Positions 9,708 through 19,465 of a DNA stretch of 64,000 bases are shown piece by piece. The stretch lies in NCBI GenBank assembly GCA_037179385.1, contig CM074179.1:30076046-30140045 (forward strand), read 5' to 3'. Numbering within the stretch: the first letter of the stretch is position 1; each line of letters begins with the position of its first letter. The translations under genes and the position numbers were made by a program. The notes beneath the pieces were generated by a model that saw nothing but the letters and a program-made list of their open reading frames with translations, had not been told where the DNA came from and ran no database searches. The DNA comes from Holothuria scabra. Lineage: Eukaryota > Echinodermata > Holothuroidea > Aspidochirotida > Holothuriidae.

Positions 9708-11015
9708 CTACGGTATGAATGGAACTGTGAAATAAATCAAATTTCCGAAAATGTATCTCTTGAACTTTGTTATCTTTGCTTTTGTTGCTGGTTTGGTAAA
9801 AATATCCGCAATCATGTCCTCAGTTGGGCAATACACAACATTGATTTTTCCCTCATTGATTACACTGCGAATAAAATGGTATTTTATATCAATGTGCTTT
9901 GATCTTTGTCTTTGTACAGGATCCTTGCTCAAAGCAATAGCGCCTTGGTTATCTTCCATAATTTTTGTACAAACATAACTTTCGTTGTTGTCCATACCAT
10001 TCAACAATTGTGTTAAATATAAACTCTCTTGTGTTGTTGCAGCTAGAGCAATATATTCGGCCTCACAACTTGATAGAGCCACAGTTGGCTGTTTTCTGGA
10101 TTTCCAGGACACAAGAGGACCATCTTCAACTAAACTAAAACAATATCCTGATGTACTTCTCCTATCTTCCACTGAAGATGCCCAATCTGAATCACTGTAG
10201 GCAATCAAACTTAATGGTTTACTTGATCTTTTGTAAGACAGCTCACAGTCAATTGTACCTTTCAAATATCTTAGCACATGTTTGGCGGCAGTCAAATGTC
10301 CTGCCTTTGGCTCTGACATAAACTGAGACAATTTACTTACAATCCAACAATCTGGTCTAGTACATGTCATTGCATAAATCAAACTACCAACAATCATACG
10401 ATATGTCTTTGGGTCAACAGTTTCAGTACTGTGAAATTCCAACTTTTGTTCACACGGGGTGGATCGAAGCTTACATTCTGCCATCCCAAATTTTTCTAGC
10501 AATTTGTTAATGTAACTCCTTTGGTTCATTTTTATTTCACCATCATTTTGCTCAAAATGAATACCAAGAAATTGTGTTATTTTCCCCAAATCTTTCATTT
10601 TAAATTTTTGCTTCATATTTACCTTGAATTCCTCTAGCATACGAGTGTTACTTGCTGCAATAATCAAGTCATCTACCCATGTAATAACAAGGATTACATC
10701 CCTTGTTTTCTCTTTCTTGTAGACACAATGATCTGCAGGATTCTGAATAAAATCATTTTCAACAAGATAATCATGCAACAACTTGCTCCAGTTTCTTCCC
10801 GACTGTTTGAAGCCATATAAAGACTTCTTTAATCTATAAACCAACTTTTTTCTTTTCTTTGTTTGCTTCTCATAGCCTTCGGGTTGATTTATGTAAATAT
10901 CTTCTTCAATAGGAGCATGCAGATAGGCAGTTTTAACATCCATCTGGTGAACTACTAAGTTATTTTGCACTGCCAATTGCATCTCTAACTGACGTAAGAT
11001 TAGCTGTTGGGGCAA
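9708..11015 (-). CDS. Copia reverse transcriptase (C-terminal part) and RNase H
   Basis: This is the largest intact Copia frame, 435 codons. It contains HQMDVKTAYLHAPIEEDIY (RT palm with the first aspartate), LKKSLYGFKQSGR, and the catalytic WVDDLIIA, which is the Copia form of the YxDD box. LGKITQFLGI follows, then the RNase H with SDSDWA, SSCEAEYIAL and MEDNQGAIALS as its acidic residues and KHIDIKYHFIR. It ends normally shortly before the polypurine tract. The N-terminal RT residues lie in another frame at 10,960-11,208, so one frameshift separates them near 10,990. The enzyme would copy the element's RNA to DNA in virus-like particles. Confidence 0.92.
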   Translation of the reverse strand: MPQQLILRQLEMQLAVQNNLVVHQMDVKTAYLHAPIEEDIYINQPEGYEKQTKKRKKLVYRLKKSLYGFKQSGRNWSKLLHDYLVENDFIQNPADHCVYKKEKTRDVILVITWVDDLIIAASNTRMLEEFKVNMKQKFKMKDLGKITQFLGIHFEQNDGEIKMNQRSYINKLLEKFGMAECKLRSTPCEQKLEFHSTETVDPKTYRMIVGSLIYAMTCTRPDCWIVSKLSQFMSEPKAGHLTAAKHVLRYLKGTIDCELSYKRSSKPLSLIAYSDSDWASSVEDRRSTSGYCFSLVEDGPLVSWKSRKQPTVALSSCEAEYIALAATTQESLYLTQLLNGMDNNESYVCTKIMEDNQGAIALSKDPVQRQRSKHIDIKYHFIRSVINEGKINVVYCPTEDMIADIFTKPATKAKITKFKRYIFGNLIYFTVPFIP

Positions 11016-11400
11016 ATGTCTCTTCGTAATCTATTCCCTTAACTTGGCTGTAGCCCTTAGCTACATATCTGGCTTTGAGACTTTGTGAATCTGTTGAATT
11101 CCCTTTAATCGCATATACCCATTTTCCCTCCACTGGAGTTTTACCCTCAGGTAATATGGTTAACTCAAAAGTGTCATTCTCCTTTAATGCATTCATCTCC
11201 TCATCCATGGCATTTTTCCATTCTGATGAGTGAGGTGAGAATTAACCGCTTCACTGTATGTTTGGGGGATTCCACAGACTCTGTAACAGTAATCAACACT
11301 GGACATAATAACATCATCATCCAGATCTGATACATAATCGTCTAAATATTTAGGAGGTTTTCTCTCCCTCTTGGGATAATTACGAGCTTGGGTTTCCTTG
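10960..11400 (-). pseudogene. Copia reverse transcriptase N-terminal part, frameshifted
   Basis: Two frames join here. The upstream one reads KPPKYLDDYVSDLDDDVIMS, the linker before Copia RTs. The downstream one (10,960-11,208) reads MDEEMNALKENDTFEL...GKWVYAIKG and then YVAKGYSQ.KGIDYEETFAP, the classic start of Copia RT. A frame change separates them near 11,210-11,230, and another follows near 10,990 into the main RT frame. Confidence 0.85.
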
Positions 11401-11432
11401 TCCTCGTTACTTTCACTGCGCTTTTCACCATC

Positions 11433-11994
11433 TCACCTAGGGTGTGTACCTGATGTGCTTTCCTCTGAGCGATTTTCTCTTAATATTTCCCTTTTGTCCT
11501 CAGGGAATTTGTTTCCATCACTAGATTTCCTAACATACTGTTGTGGAAACACTTCTGATTCATCACAAAATTCATTAGTTTGGGTTTCTTTCTCTACACA
11601 ACTCTTCTTAATAAACTTAAGCAACCTGTATTTAAGTACTTTACCACTTGTTTCATGGTACACCAGGAATTCCTTTCTCACACCTGGAGTCTAGTTTCTT
11701 GGGATCATGCTTGTACCCATAGCACTCTGTACCAAAAATTCCCATTTTAGATAGATCAGGTTGACGACCTGTCAACATGTAGTAGTGGGTCTGTTTGACA
11801 CGATTATTAAAACACCGTTTTCTGATATGGGCTGCTGTTTGGACTGCATATGTCCACAAAGTTTTGGGCAGACCCTTGTCTAACAGTAAACACCTTCCCA
11901 TCTCAAATAGCGTTCTCCACTGCCTCTCAGCCGTGTCATTCTGGTGTGGTGAGTAGGGTGAAGAGGTTTCATGTCTTATACCCGACTTTCTCAA
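11433..11994 (-). pseudogene. Copia integrase C-terminal half
   Basis: Starting after a stop at about 12,001, this continues the integrase core: RHETSSPYSPHQNDTAERQW contains the third catalytic residue (E). It is followed by the Copia-specific GKAWTYAVQTAAHIRKR-like helix and GIFGTECYGY. At about 11,680 the frame shifts into a linker with EFLVYHETSGKVLKYRLLKF, the end of the Copia integrase (GKG/GKR-type region). The stop and frameshift make it inactive. Confidence 0.85.
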
Positions 11995-12000
11995 AACTGA

Positions 12001-13320
12001 CTAAAATGTATCCCGTGTAAACTCTGAACCATTATCAGATCTAACGCACTTTACTTTGCCATAGGGTGCACTATCGGCTAAAAACTTCTCTAGTGCTGGA
12101 GTAGCATCACTCTTATTTCTGATGAAATAAATAAATATGGCACCCGAATAGTCATCTGTAAAGGTTACAGCATATCTAAAGCCATCTTTAGCTACAGGGT
12201 CAATATGTCCTGCTAAGTCTGTGTGTACTAACTCTAAAGGTGAGGTTGCCTTAGCATCTGGTCTTCTATTTCTACTATTTGTAAATTTTCCCTGTGTACA
12301 AGTTTCACAACATAGTGTTGACTTGTTAGGTTTACCTTTGATTTGCATACCTTTGACAACATCTGGTAATTTGAGAACATCTTCAAAATTACAATGCCCT
12401 AGAATTTCATGCCATGTACTCACATCATATACAGCATTTACTTTGTCGCCCACATTATCATCATTAACAGTGTTTAGGTAGTACAACCGATCATGTTCAA
12501 TAATATCAAATTCAGTACTGTCTCTGTGGATAAGTACATTGTGAGCTTTCTTAAATATTACCGTAGCTCCTTTACTGGTAGCGGCTTTGACCGAAAATAT
12601 ATCCTGTGGGTATGACGGGATATATAGCACTCCTTCTAACATCGTCTCTACTTCTCTGCCATCTGTGGTCTGTAGGATAACCTTTGCGGCTCCACGTTTC
12701 TGAGCAATATTCTTTTCTCTTGTCCCATCAGCTAGCTCCATGTAATGCTCCTCAGGACAGGATTCATCAAAGGAAACAAACTTGGATATGTCTGTAATTA
12801 TATGTGAAGTTGCACCACAATCTACTAATAGGGTGCCTGGTCTTCCTCTAACTTCTGTGTTATATGAGCTATTAACTTTGAATGAGAACGAGTGGCTTTC
12901 TTCTTTAGTAGTACTAGTAGGTTTGGACATACTTATCTGCTCCGCACTCTGATTGGCTTTGTCCTTATGCTTATGGCGCCAACAAGTCTCGTCACTGTGA
13001 GTCGAGCTATTGTGAAAACTACACCATCTCCGTTCGGGTTGCCTCGGGTGACTAACGTTACTACTACTACTAGGCTTGCTTTCAGGCGGGTGGGACTTAT
13101 CTGGGCAGTACTTTGCGATGTGTCCTTCCTTCCCACACCCGTAACAGGTAAGTGGTATTTTGGTCTTTTCTCTTCCACGTGTACTGTTTAAAGTACTACT
13201 GTCAGCCTTCATGACATTGCCTGACCTATCATTTTTGAATTTCTCTGTCTCCTCATAACTTTTTTGCTTTGAAGTCCATGAAAGTAAGATCAGCATCACT
13301 CTGAGTAATATGAACAGCAA
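12001..13320 (-). CDS. Copia gag zinc knuckle, protease and integrase N-terminal half (open frame, 439 codons)
   Basis: In order this frame carries a CCHC knuckle, [14 protein letters not shown], for RNA packaging. Next is an aspartic protease with [11 protein letters not shown], in which Cys replaces the usual Ser/Thr of DSG/DTG. The HHCC zinc domain of the integrase follows ([10 protein letters not shown]...[10 protein letters not shown]), and then the first two catalytic aspartates in VHTDLAG and VRSDNGSEF. It stops at FTRDTF, just before the third catalytic residue. It joins the gag frame through a one-base shift in an A/T run at about 13,258. Confidence 0.9.
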   Translation of the reverse strand: MLFILLRVMLILLSWTSKQKSYEETEKFKNDRSGNVMKADSSTLNSTRGREKTKIPLTCYGCGKEGHIAKYCPDKSHPPESKPSSSSNVSHPRQPERRWCSFHNSSTHSDETCWRHKHKDKANQSAEQISMSKPTSTTKEESHSFSFKVNSSYNTEVRGRPGTLLVDCGATSHIITDISKFVSFDESCPEEHYMELADGTREKNIAQKRGAAKVILQTTDGREVETMLEGVLYIPSYPQDIFSVKAATSKGATVIFKKAHNVLIHRDSTEFDIIEHDRLYYLNTVNDDNVGDKVNAVYDVSTWHEILGHCNFEDVLKLPDVVKGMQIKGKPNKSTLCCETCTQGKFTNSRNRRPDAKATSPLELVHTDLAGHIDPVAKDGFRYAVTFTDDYSGAIFIYFIRNKSDATPALEKFLADSAPYGKVKCVRSDNGSEFTRDTF

Positions 13321-13924
13321 ACGGTTTAAATGATTCCGGTAGGCCCTTAAGTATCATAGCTATTAATAAGCTATCACCAAGTATTTCTTTTCCATTTCTC
13401 AAAGCAGTTATAGCTTTCTCAGCCCGTATAATGTAATATGTTACCGTCTCATTCGAGCTCTTCTTCAAGTTTGTGAGCTCTGTGTACAACGTTATGATTT
13501 TTGGCTTACCTGCATTGAGGTAGTGACTTCTTAGTATTTGTAAGGCTTTTCTTCCTTCATCGGTTGCGTCTCTCATAACCAACGAGAGCGATTTGTCGTC
13601 TAAGAACTGGATCAGTTCTGCATAGCATTGTTCATTCTTCGAAGTGTCACTCTGCTCGTTGGGCTCTGCACTCTCGCTACTACTACTACTCGTACTAGTT
13701 GAGTTAGTAGCGGTATTAACGCCAGCCTCATTGCTTCGGTGCGCTGACGTTGAGCCTGGTATCATATCCTTCAGACCCAACATGCGTAAGTGTCCGAGAA
13801 ATTTTGTCTCCCATAATTCATACTCGTTTTCATCTCCATTGAAACACAAACGTAGCCATCGGCTCCCTAAGTCTCTCCTGGGCCCATAACCTGTAGAAAT
13901 TGCCATTCTGTACGGAGTATTCAT
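13253..13924 (-). CDS. Copia gag N-terminal part
   Basis: The frame contains [20 protein letters not shown], the usual N-terminal Copia gag motif (Y..W...), then the conserved LM.DA....A...L..HY segment and [20 protein letters not shown] (UBN2-like). The open frame begins inside the 5' LTR: Met codons at 13,924 and 13,906 lie upstream of the LTR/internal border at 13,892. The coding sequence [11 protein letters not shown] therefore crosses the LTR end and the primer-binding site. Gag forms the particle shell. It is cut off from pol by a one-base shift. Confidence 0.85.
   Translation of the reverse strand: MNTPYRMAISTGYGPRRDLGSRWLRLCFNGDENEYELWETKFLGHLRMLGLKDMIPGSTSAHRSNEAGVNTATNSTSTSSSSSESAEPNEQSDTSKNEQCYAELIQFLDDKSLSLVMRDATDEGRKALQILRSHYLNAGKPKIITLYTELTNLKKSSNETVTYYIIRAEKAITALRNGKEILGDSLLIAMILKGLPESFKPFAVHITQSDADLTFMDFKAKKL
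13878..13891 (-). promoter_or_regulatory. Copia primer-binding site for internal initiator-tRNA-Met sequence
   Basis: Immediately inside the 5' LTR the plus strand reads CTGGGCCCATAACC. This equals the anticodon stem-loop of eukaryotic initiator tRNA-Met (anticodon CAT), so the element's RNA would be complementary to the tRNA interior, not its 3' CCA end. Drosophila copia is known to prime from a cleaved half-molecule of initiator tRNA at the same place. All 14 bases match the tRNA as I remember it. Confidence 0.85.
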
Positions 13925-14036
13925 GAGGATTTAGAGAGATAATAATGGAGGAATCGGTACTCCTTGTTCTGATCCGTATTTATTTCGAGACAATCACGTG
14001 ACAATAAAACAGCTGATTGGGAGCACACAACTAACA
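13892..14036 (-). repeat. Copia 5' LTR (145 bp)
   Basis: This is the upstream LTR in the element's own orientation. On the minus strand it starts TGTTAGTTGTGTGC, next to the AGGAA target duplication, and ends CAATTTCTACA at the primer-binding site. It contains the likely gag start codons near its inner end. A TATA-like element is not obvious. Confidence 0.92.
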
Positions 14037-14040
14037 AGGA

Positions 14041-14772
14041 AGTCCCGTTCCACCTCATTTGCTGCCTCCACCAAATCTTGGGGAAAATATTCCGGGCCTG
14101 CTTGCGAGGGTTCAGGTGCAGACTCCACATCAGCACTGCCACGAGCAAAGTACGATGCTGGGGGTCACCAAACATGTGTCCCTCCCCCCACAGAGGTTGC
14201 ACCATACTTCGTTGGGGGACACTGCCTTGTCGTGCCCCTGCAAGCATCTCCCACAACGTCTATTGGGACATGACTTGGCTTCATGCCCCTCCTTCCCACA
14301 CTTAAAGCTAGTACGTGGTTGCCCCAAATAACGAATGCGGGCTTTGGACCCCCCTATGAATAGAAAGGACGGTATGTCTTCTTTCAGTATCATACGGAAC
14401 TGTCTCTTTCCATTCAGTATGCCCTTAATCGCACCCTCACCGCATATCAGAGGCAGTCCCGTATTGTCCAAGTACCCTCGCAACCAGGCCCTGTTCGACC
14501 TCAAAGTTCAGGTACAGCACCGTCACCACCACAGAGCGATCATATGGAGTGATGGTGAGCCCTTTTACTCCCTTTAGGGAAGACACAGCCTCCAGGAGGG
14601 CATTACAAGACCTGAACTTTAGGTCGTACTAAAGTGCCTGCAACATCTCTATTTCTTCCACCTTTACACCATTTTTCTTCAACAAACTAAACACTTGCGG
14701 AGGTGTGACAGTAACCCCCGAAACCCCCGAAGTAAACTCCAACTTAATGCTGCTATCCCTACGCACGGGCAT
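14041..14772 (-). pseudogene. Tx1-like LINE ORF1, N-terminal half (split by Copia)
   Basis: The likely start is the ATG near 14,772 (MPVRRDSSIKLEF), matching the ORF1 start of the copy at 60,103. The reading continues through VTPPQVFSLLKKNG, TITPYDRSVVVTVLYLNFEV, GILNGKRQFRMILKEDIPS and FIGGSKARIRYLGQP, then zinc-knuckle-like CGKEGHEAKSC and CGRC. ORF1 proteins of this clade bind the element's RNA. Stops and frame changes occur, for example after EMLQAL. The frame is cut at 14,041 by the Copia element and resumes at 9439. Confidence 0.8.
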
Positions 14773-14779
14773 AGTAGCC

Positions 14780-15155
14780 AAGGGTGTGGCTGTAGGCCAC
14801 GTTCAATCACAAACAGAAAAACGAAACTCCCAGACAAGTTTATTTACACGTACTCCAAAACGGAAACCACCAATATAAACAGCAGTGCAGCACAGCAAAC
14901 AAGTGTTACAAACTAGTGCTTTTTACGTACATAGAAACGGGCACGGAGAACGAATAACACAACTCAGACCAGACGGGACAAAACATAACTTGAACTATGT
15001 ACAGAATTCATACCATTACGGACGAAAAGAAAGATTTTGTGACGATAATTTACAAAACCCACCCCAACCCAGGACTATTTACAAACTCATCTATTTACAC
15101 ATTACCAAACAAAGAAAAAATATGTACAAAACGATCCCTGAGGAAACAGGATTAA
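14780..15155 (-). repeat. Tx1-like LINE untranslated region between two copies
   Basis: On the minus strand this lies between the ORF2 stop at 15,156 and the ORF1 start at 14,772. Part of it (14,780-14,830, CGTGGCCTACAGCCACA) matches the region just before the ORF1 start at 60,080. Another part (14,905-14,980, with ACTAGTGCTTTTTACGTACATAGAAA) matches 5232-5290. The arrangement ORF2 end, UTR, ORF1 start in the same orientation suggests two head-to-tail LINE copies, or one copy with an internal deletion. Confidence 0.5.
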
Positions 15156-15512
15156 TTACAAATTAACTATCACCCGCCCCTCCCGCACCGAAACAATTGG
15201 TCCCCAACGTCTGCCGAACGTGGACCCCGGCAAACGAACAAAGTCGGCCTCGACCCTCAGTTTGATTTCCGTCTTTACCGACGCCAACACGACGTCGACA
15301 GGCCTCCCTTCACCCCTAAAAACAATATTACATCGGTCTCTCCAAACAGCCAGCTTAATGGAGGCCGAAACAAAGGTGAGTATGCCACGAATACTTGCAT
15401 TGCATGGTGGTGGCGATAGACCATACAATGCATAGTCCCGGCTGACCGCCCAAGTGTTGCAAAGCGTTAGCCGGTCAGCCAGGACTTGAAACCACTCCCA
15501 GAGGAGAGCCAC
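15156..15512 (-). pseudogene. Tx1-like LINE ORF2 C-terminus (uninterrupted copy)
   Basis: The 118 codons read ALLWEWFQVLADRL, NTWAVSRDYALYGLSPPPCN, ILTFVSASIKLAVWRDRCN and end RVIVNL with a stop. This is the C-terminal tail of the Tx1-like reverse transcriptase. It shows the intact sequence of the site that the CR1-like LINE interrupts at 5520/7856. All upstream RT sequence is missing. Confidence 0.82.
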
Positions 15513-15519
15513 AAAAACA

Positions 15520-15715
15520 AGTGTTACAAACTAGTGTTTTACGAAGCTCTCGTCGATCGCTCGTGCTGCATTGTGTTGTGCTGGTGTGTTTTTTAAGTGC
15601 ATTGAAACGGCACATACAAAAACAAAACTCAAACCGGATCGGGCACGTTACTATACTGTACTACAAGACTATCAGTAGAACACGTCCGCTCTCGACGAAG
15701 ACCTGACCTGAACTT
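15520..15715. repeat. Tx1-like LINE 5'-end fragments in inverted arrangement
   Basis: GAAGCTCTCGTCGATCG...GTGCTGCATTGTGTTGTGCTG (15,543-15,590, plus sense) resembles 59,836-59,885. The block at 15,668-15,705 is the reverse complement of GGTCTTCGTCGAGAGCGGAC, the apparent 5' end of the copy at about 59,803. Between them lies the AAGTGCATTGAAACGGCACA block. No gene is present. Confidence 0.5.
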
Positions 15716-15789
15716 TCTTACGGGGGATACACAACTTTGTTGTGTCAGAAACAACATCCCGGCAAACACCCCATGTCCTCAGCAGGGCC

Positions 15790-16640
15790 TAAAGTGAGAC
15801 GAACGGGCCGTCCAATCTGTGGTTAAAAGCTCCTTAGCACGAGTAAAATTAGCCTAGCTGAAATCCAGAATTGTTTTGTCACTACCATTATGATTGCTGA
15901 AACAACGCAACTCAAAAGAAATAAGGTCACGTTCACTCAACCCTACCTTACCAACATAAGCTACATTGGCCATGTTTTCATTAGTACTTTACACCAAATC
16001 AAGGCAATTATCCCCACGAGTGGGAAACAGAAACATGCTGGGTAAAGAAACCATCAGTCAGAACCTCTAGAAAATCCCTCCCATTCAACCCACTAGTACA
16101 GGAATGCCAATCAATATCAGGAAAGTCCCAAAACACAACAACCGTTCTGGTAGAAATTTTTCTAAAAAGTTAGAACAAACTCTGATTATTTTCAGCGCAA
16201 AAATTTGATGAACGGTAAACAATACCAACAAGCAAGGGGTGCCATACTCATTGCTTAAGTTCACACCACAACCAAGCAGAGAAACCACGGGTAAACTTTC
16301 TGGTAACTTCAACACAATTTATACTATCGTTGACACACAGTAAAACCTCTACCGCAGACAGTATGAGTCCTATTTCGCCTGAAAATTTTGTACCTGGGAA
16401 CCTGAATTTCAGAGTTGCAGACCTCACTATAGAGCCATGTTTCGGTGACTCAATTGATGTCTGGACTGTCAGTGGAAATCTGTGCAAGAAACTCACCGAA
16501 TTTGTTAAGAATGCTCCGTACATTTGTAAACATGACTTTGATCCCAGAAACTGCCCTGTCAGTTGGGATATGGTTTAAACCTCTTTGAGCTTGGATAGGA
16601 CCCTTAACACAACTTACATCAATGATACTCCTAGAACCGT
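15790..16640 (-). pseudogene. LINE endonuclease relic (SGNH-carrying LINE)
   Basis: Reading the minus strand with frame changes gives an N-terminal ILNKFGEFLAQISTDSPDI, then TETWL-like residues, VCNSEIQVPRYKIFRRNRT, YRSSNFCAENN, and VVVFWDFPDIDWHSCTSGL, in which the usual GDFN core has become WDF. After this come NGRDFLEVLTDGFFTQHV and a C-terminal LSERDLISFE, where SDH would stand. These are the ordered blocks of an AP-like endonuclease of a CR1/L2/Rex-type LINE. Several stops and frame changes make it a pseudogene. No RT follows: the copy ends at about 15,720 against Tx1-like fragments. Confidence 0.7.
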
Positions 16641-17175
16641 AATCCCAAGCCCCTGAAAGTAGTTTTACAACTGGGATTCCGCAGCCCTAGTAACCAGCCT
16701 TCTCAATTCATTGGCGCCAACGTCTGACAAGTGCAGCCTATCTCTAGAAAATAGATCCCGTCTGTTATGAAATTTGGTCCATGTGTCCAACAAACTTGAA
16801 ACCCCCCAGAGAACACTCGTTTTGCAACCACTTATTCAACTCGCAATTTTAGCCAAAGAAACCTTTCCGTCTAACCTCTGTGGAGCATACCAAAAATTAT
16901 TCCGTTACTGCGTGTGGAGTTAAGTTTACTGGCCAGTTCCTTAAATTTTGACCTGAGTAAAAATTGACTATCCCTACAGATATTGTTGGTACCAACCTGA
17001 ACTGCAACGAATTCCGCGTTCCCTACAATTTGATTGACCCCAGCTGAAATATCCTCAGTTTTAGCACATGTGCAGCAAACTCTTAACCCCTTTACTCCTG
17101 TCTTTCTTACAAAACTCCCTGTCTAAATACCTTATAATGGAATTCCCAATCAACAAAGCCTCCCCCCTAACTTTT
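16640..17175 (-). pseudogene. SGNH/GDSL-like esterase domain of a LINE
   Basis: The minus strand reads ALLIGNSIIRYLDREFCKKD (block I, GDS changed to GNS). One frame change later comes RVCCTCAKTEDISAGVNQIV, then EFVAVQVGTNNICRD (block III, GTND changed to GTNN). Further on, DRLHLSDVGANELRRL (about 16,705-16,755) holds the DxxH catalytic pair. The order and spacing match the SGNH-hydrolase domain found in many LINE proteins upstream of the endonuclease. Block I keeps the nucleophile serine, while the aspartate-to-asparagine change and two frame changes indicate decay. Confidence 0.75.
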
Positions 17176-17329
17176 TCTCCCTCCCACAGACCAGTACCAG
17201 AATGTGGTTCCTCTTTATCGTCTTAACCTCCTCCACTGACAACCCAGAAAAAGAATTTGACAGCTTGACACTATCCCCCAAAACTTTTAAAGAGCCAAGT
17301 AATTTACGTCCCTCCCGCACTGCAACCCA

Positions 17330-18020
17330 ATCCTTTTCATCTCTCAGAAGCAGCCAACAGAGCCTCGAGTTGTTTTAAGCGAGTGCACCTTTGACACACA
17401 AATATAAAATCCTCCCTAGAAGCTTCTTCAGAAGTAGAAGTTACAGTAAACCTGTCAAAATCCCTTAGCACTCTTAGGTTTATTACGGTCCGTAGGAGGA
17501 GGAGGCAGCTCCAGCTCAAAAAGTTGGGGGGAAGGGGTTGAAGCTGGTACGTTCCTTAAAGGAAAGCTTTTCACGGTTCCTGAATCTAGGCCTAAAGCAC
17601 AGTGTGGAAAAGCCACCGAAAAACTCTTGCGCTGACAGTGAGTTTTCAACATCTTCCTCTGCCTTGGGCTCTAGCATGGAAGATCCCTCTGAGGCCATGA
17701 TGGACAGAGGTCTAGAGGGGCTAACTAGTCGACTCAAGTCAGTCTTGGGACTAGGCTTAACCGCAACAAGAGCAGATTGGACTGTCGCGGGATCTGAGGT
17801 AAGGCAAATTAGGGCTAACGTTAAGTGTAGGCTGCAGGAAACTAATGTTACTATAAGGTCTATCGTTACCGGAGCTAACGTTACGGCTAGCGCCGTTAGG
17901 CCTACTGACATTCCCTGCAGTCAGACCTGTCGTCTGCTCAACTGAGCCAGTACTTTTGTCCATTATTTCCCGATCAGATGATCCGGGAGTAGCAATTAGT
18001 ACGTTTCCTTGCCCAAAGGA
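17330..18020 (-). pseudogene. N-terminal region of the SGNH-carrying LINE protein
   Basis: From a Met at about 18,020 the minus strand gives a Ser/Thr/Asn-rich stretch (SNLGSFGQGNVLIATPGSSD, LTAGNVSRPNGASRN). It shifts frame near 17,760 into SPKTDLSRLVSPSRPLSIMA, and again into PPPTDRNKPKSAKGF and FIFVCQRCTRLKQLEALLA. The last piece has a C..C pair followed by a coiled-coil-like helix, as seen just before the SGNH domain in LINE ORF products. At least three frame changes are needed. The assignment rests mostly on adjacency to the SGNH domain. Confidence 0.5.
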
Positions 18021-18174
18021 GCCAAGATTAGACGTAGTCATGGTAGCGGGATAACTAATTCCGCTTAACGGAGCACAAAAATAGAGAGAAATACTCATCC
18101 GAAATAATGTTGACCAGTTGACATCGACGACGTGAATAAAAGTCAACAAAATCAGTAAGTTTATCATCTCAGTT

Positions 18175-19110
18175 AATAAGCAGTTTCAAAAGGGTTTCTT
18201 CAAAACTTACTTTTATCTTTAAAAAAAAAAAACTCTGATAAGCCGTTAACTCTTTTCATAACACCTGGTGGGTTCTCAGTCTCCAGTTGTTTCTGTTTTT
18301 CTTTAAGTTAAGTACTTTGAATAGGTAGCCAAACCCTTAGGCTTCTTTAATGTGCATAGTATATTAGTCCTCCTTAACATCATCTAGTTCCTTTTCATTT
18401 TTTTTTTCTTTATGGTAGCTTCTTTACATAGACAATTGTACTATTCCTACGTAAAATACAACTGGCAGACTCTGCGGCGTCCACTTTTTATGTTTCCCTT
18501 AAAAAAATAAATGTTTGGCAAAACTCGATTCTATTACGATGTCCACAACATCGTTATTTTGTCTGACTCTGTGACACTGTATGACACGTTCGTGTTGGTG
18601 TGTGGTTTAACCCCATCTAACTAACTAACCATCTATCACGATGGTAATTATCCATTGTTCTCTATTAGGTGCCAATCATCTTAACCTAAAACAAGTACTG
18701 ACTTGATCTCATCAAGCAGAATAAACGCACAAAAACTTTTCTCTAGTGAGGGTAACAAACACACGGAGAGCCACTTGTATTATTATCGAATCGTTATACC
18801 CTTTTCTCAGTGACGTAAAAAAATACTGTCACCCCACTTAATCCCCTACAAAACTACAAGTTTTTTATATCCCCTATTGACCTATATGTACACTGATTTA
18901 ACTGAGATATGACAAAGTGCAAATGTAGGGGCACTGCACTGTTTGTGGCATATTAGTATTTTCCCTTTTTCAAACCCCCTTCCCTCCAACTCACATCTCC
19001 CAATTTCACGGTCTAGGTATGTCACTAACAATTTAAACTAACCAGGCTTGTAAATTGTATAATGATAGCATAGATTTGTTCTGCAGTAAATGTGTAGTCC
19101 AAAAGACATG
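18175..19110. other. AT-rich spacer with an I/Nimb LINE 3' end
   Basis: At about 18,560-18,640 the plus strand carries GACACTGTATGACACGTTCGTGTTGGTGTGTGG...CCCATCTAACTAACTAACC, the 3' terminal signature of the I/Nimb-like LINE family (compare 27,565-27,625). At 18,912-18,965 lies AAGTGCAAATGTAGGGGCACTGCACTGTTTGTGGCA, which recurs at 19,636-19,690. No coding sequence is recognised. Confidence 0.6.
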
Positions 19111-19465
19111 CTGTGACAAAGAAGTGTTTGCATGAAGGTACATTATTTGCATATCAACGTGTACACCGAAATAGTTCTAAAACTCTTTGTATGAAATTTA
19201 GAGCAATTTTAAGAATTACATTTATCAAATTTCACAGCAAATTTCGTCAATTTATGTCAAATAGTTTTTGTAAAGACCTTAAAAAAGCAAGAAATAATTG
19301 TTATATATATAAGCTCAGTTCCTAAAAGAATTGCTTGTTACTTACTTCATAATTGGTATTGCTTGAAATTTATGTATTGAATTTTAATAGAATTTATTAT
19401 TACAGCCGTTGAATTGTACATAAATTTGTTCAAATAAAAAAGTTTTTGAAAAAAAAAAAAATGAC
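19110..19465 (+). other. A-tailed retroposed segment
   Basis: The segment ends with TTCAAATAAAAAAGTTTTTG followed by a run of 13 A. That places an AATAAA polyadenylation signal about 15 bases before the tail, the arrangement left by retroposition of a polyadenylated RNA. The upstream 70-codon frame (19,113-19,325) shows no family motif. I cannot say whether the source was an mRNA or a LINE, and no clear target duplication was found. Confidence 0.4.

Larger units (their letters stand above)
9445..14036 (-). mobile_element. Ty1/Copia LTR retrotransposon with both LTRs, PBS, PPT and TSD
   Basis: This is a structurally complete 4.6-kb Copia element in minus orientation. The LTRs are 145 bp each (9445-9589 and 13,892-14,036), begin TG and end CA or its TA variant, and are almost identical. 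The 5-bp target duplication AGGAA flanks it (9440-9444 and 14,037-14,041). The internal order is gag, protease, integrase, reverse transcriptase, RNase H, with the integrase upstream of RT as expected for Copia. It sits inside the ORF1 of a Tx1-like LINE. The polyprotein is broken by several frameshifts and at least one stop, so it is not autonomous now. The short LTRs resemble those of GalEa-type Copia elements of marine invertebrates; that subgroup placement is inference. Confidence 0.93.
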
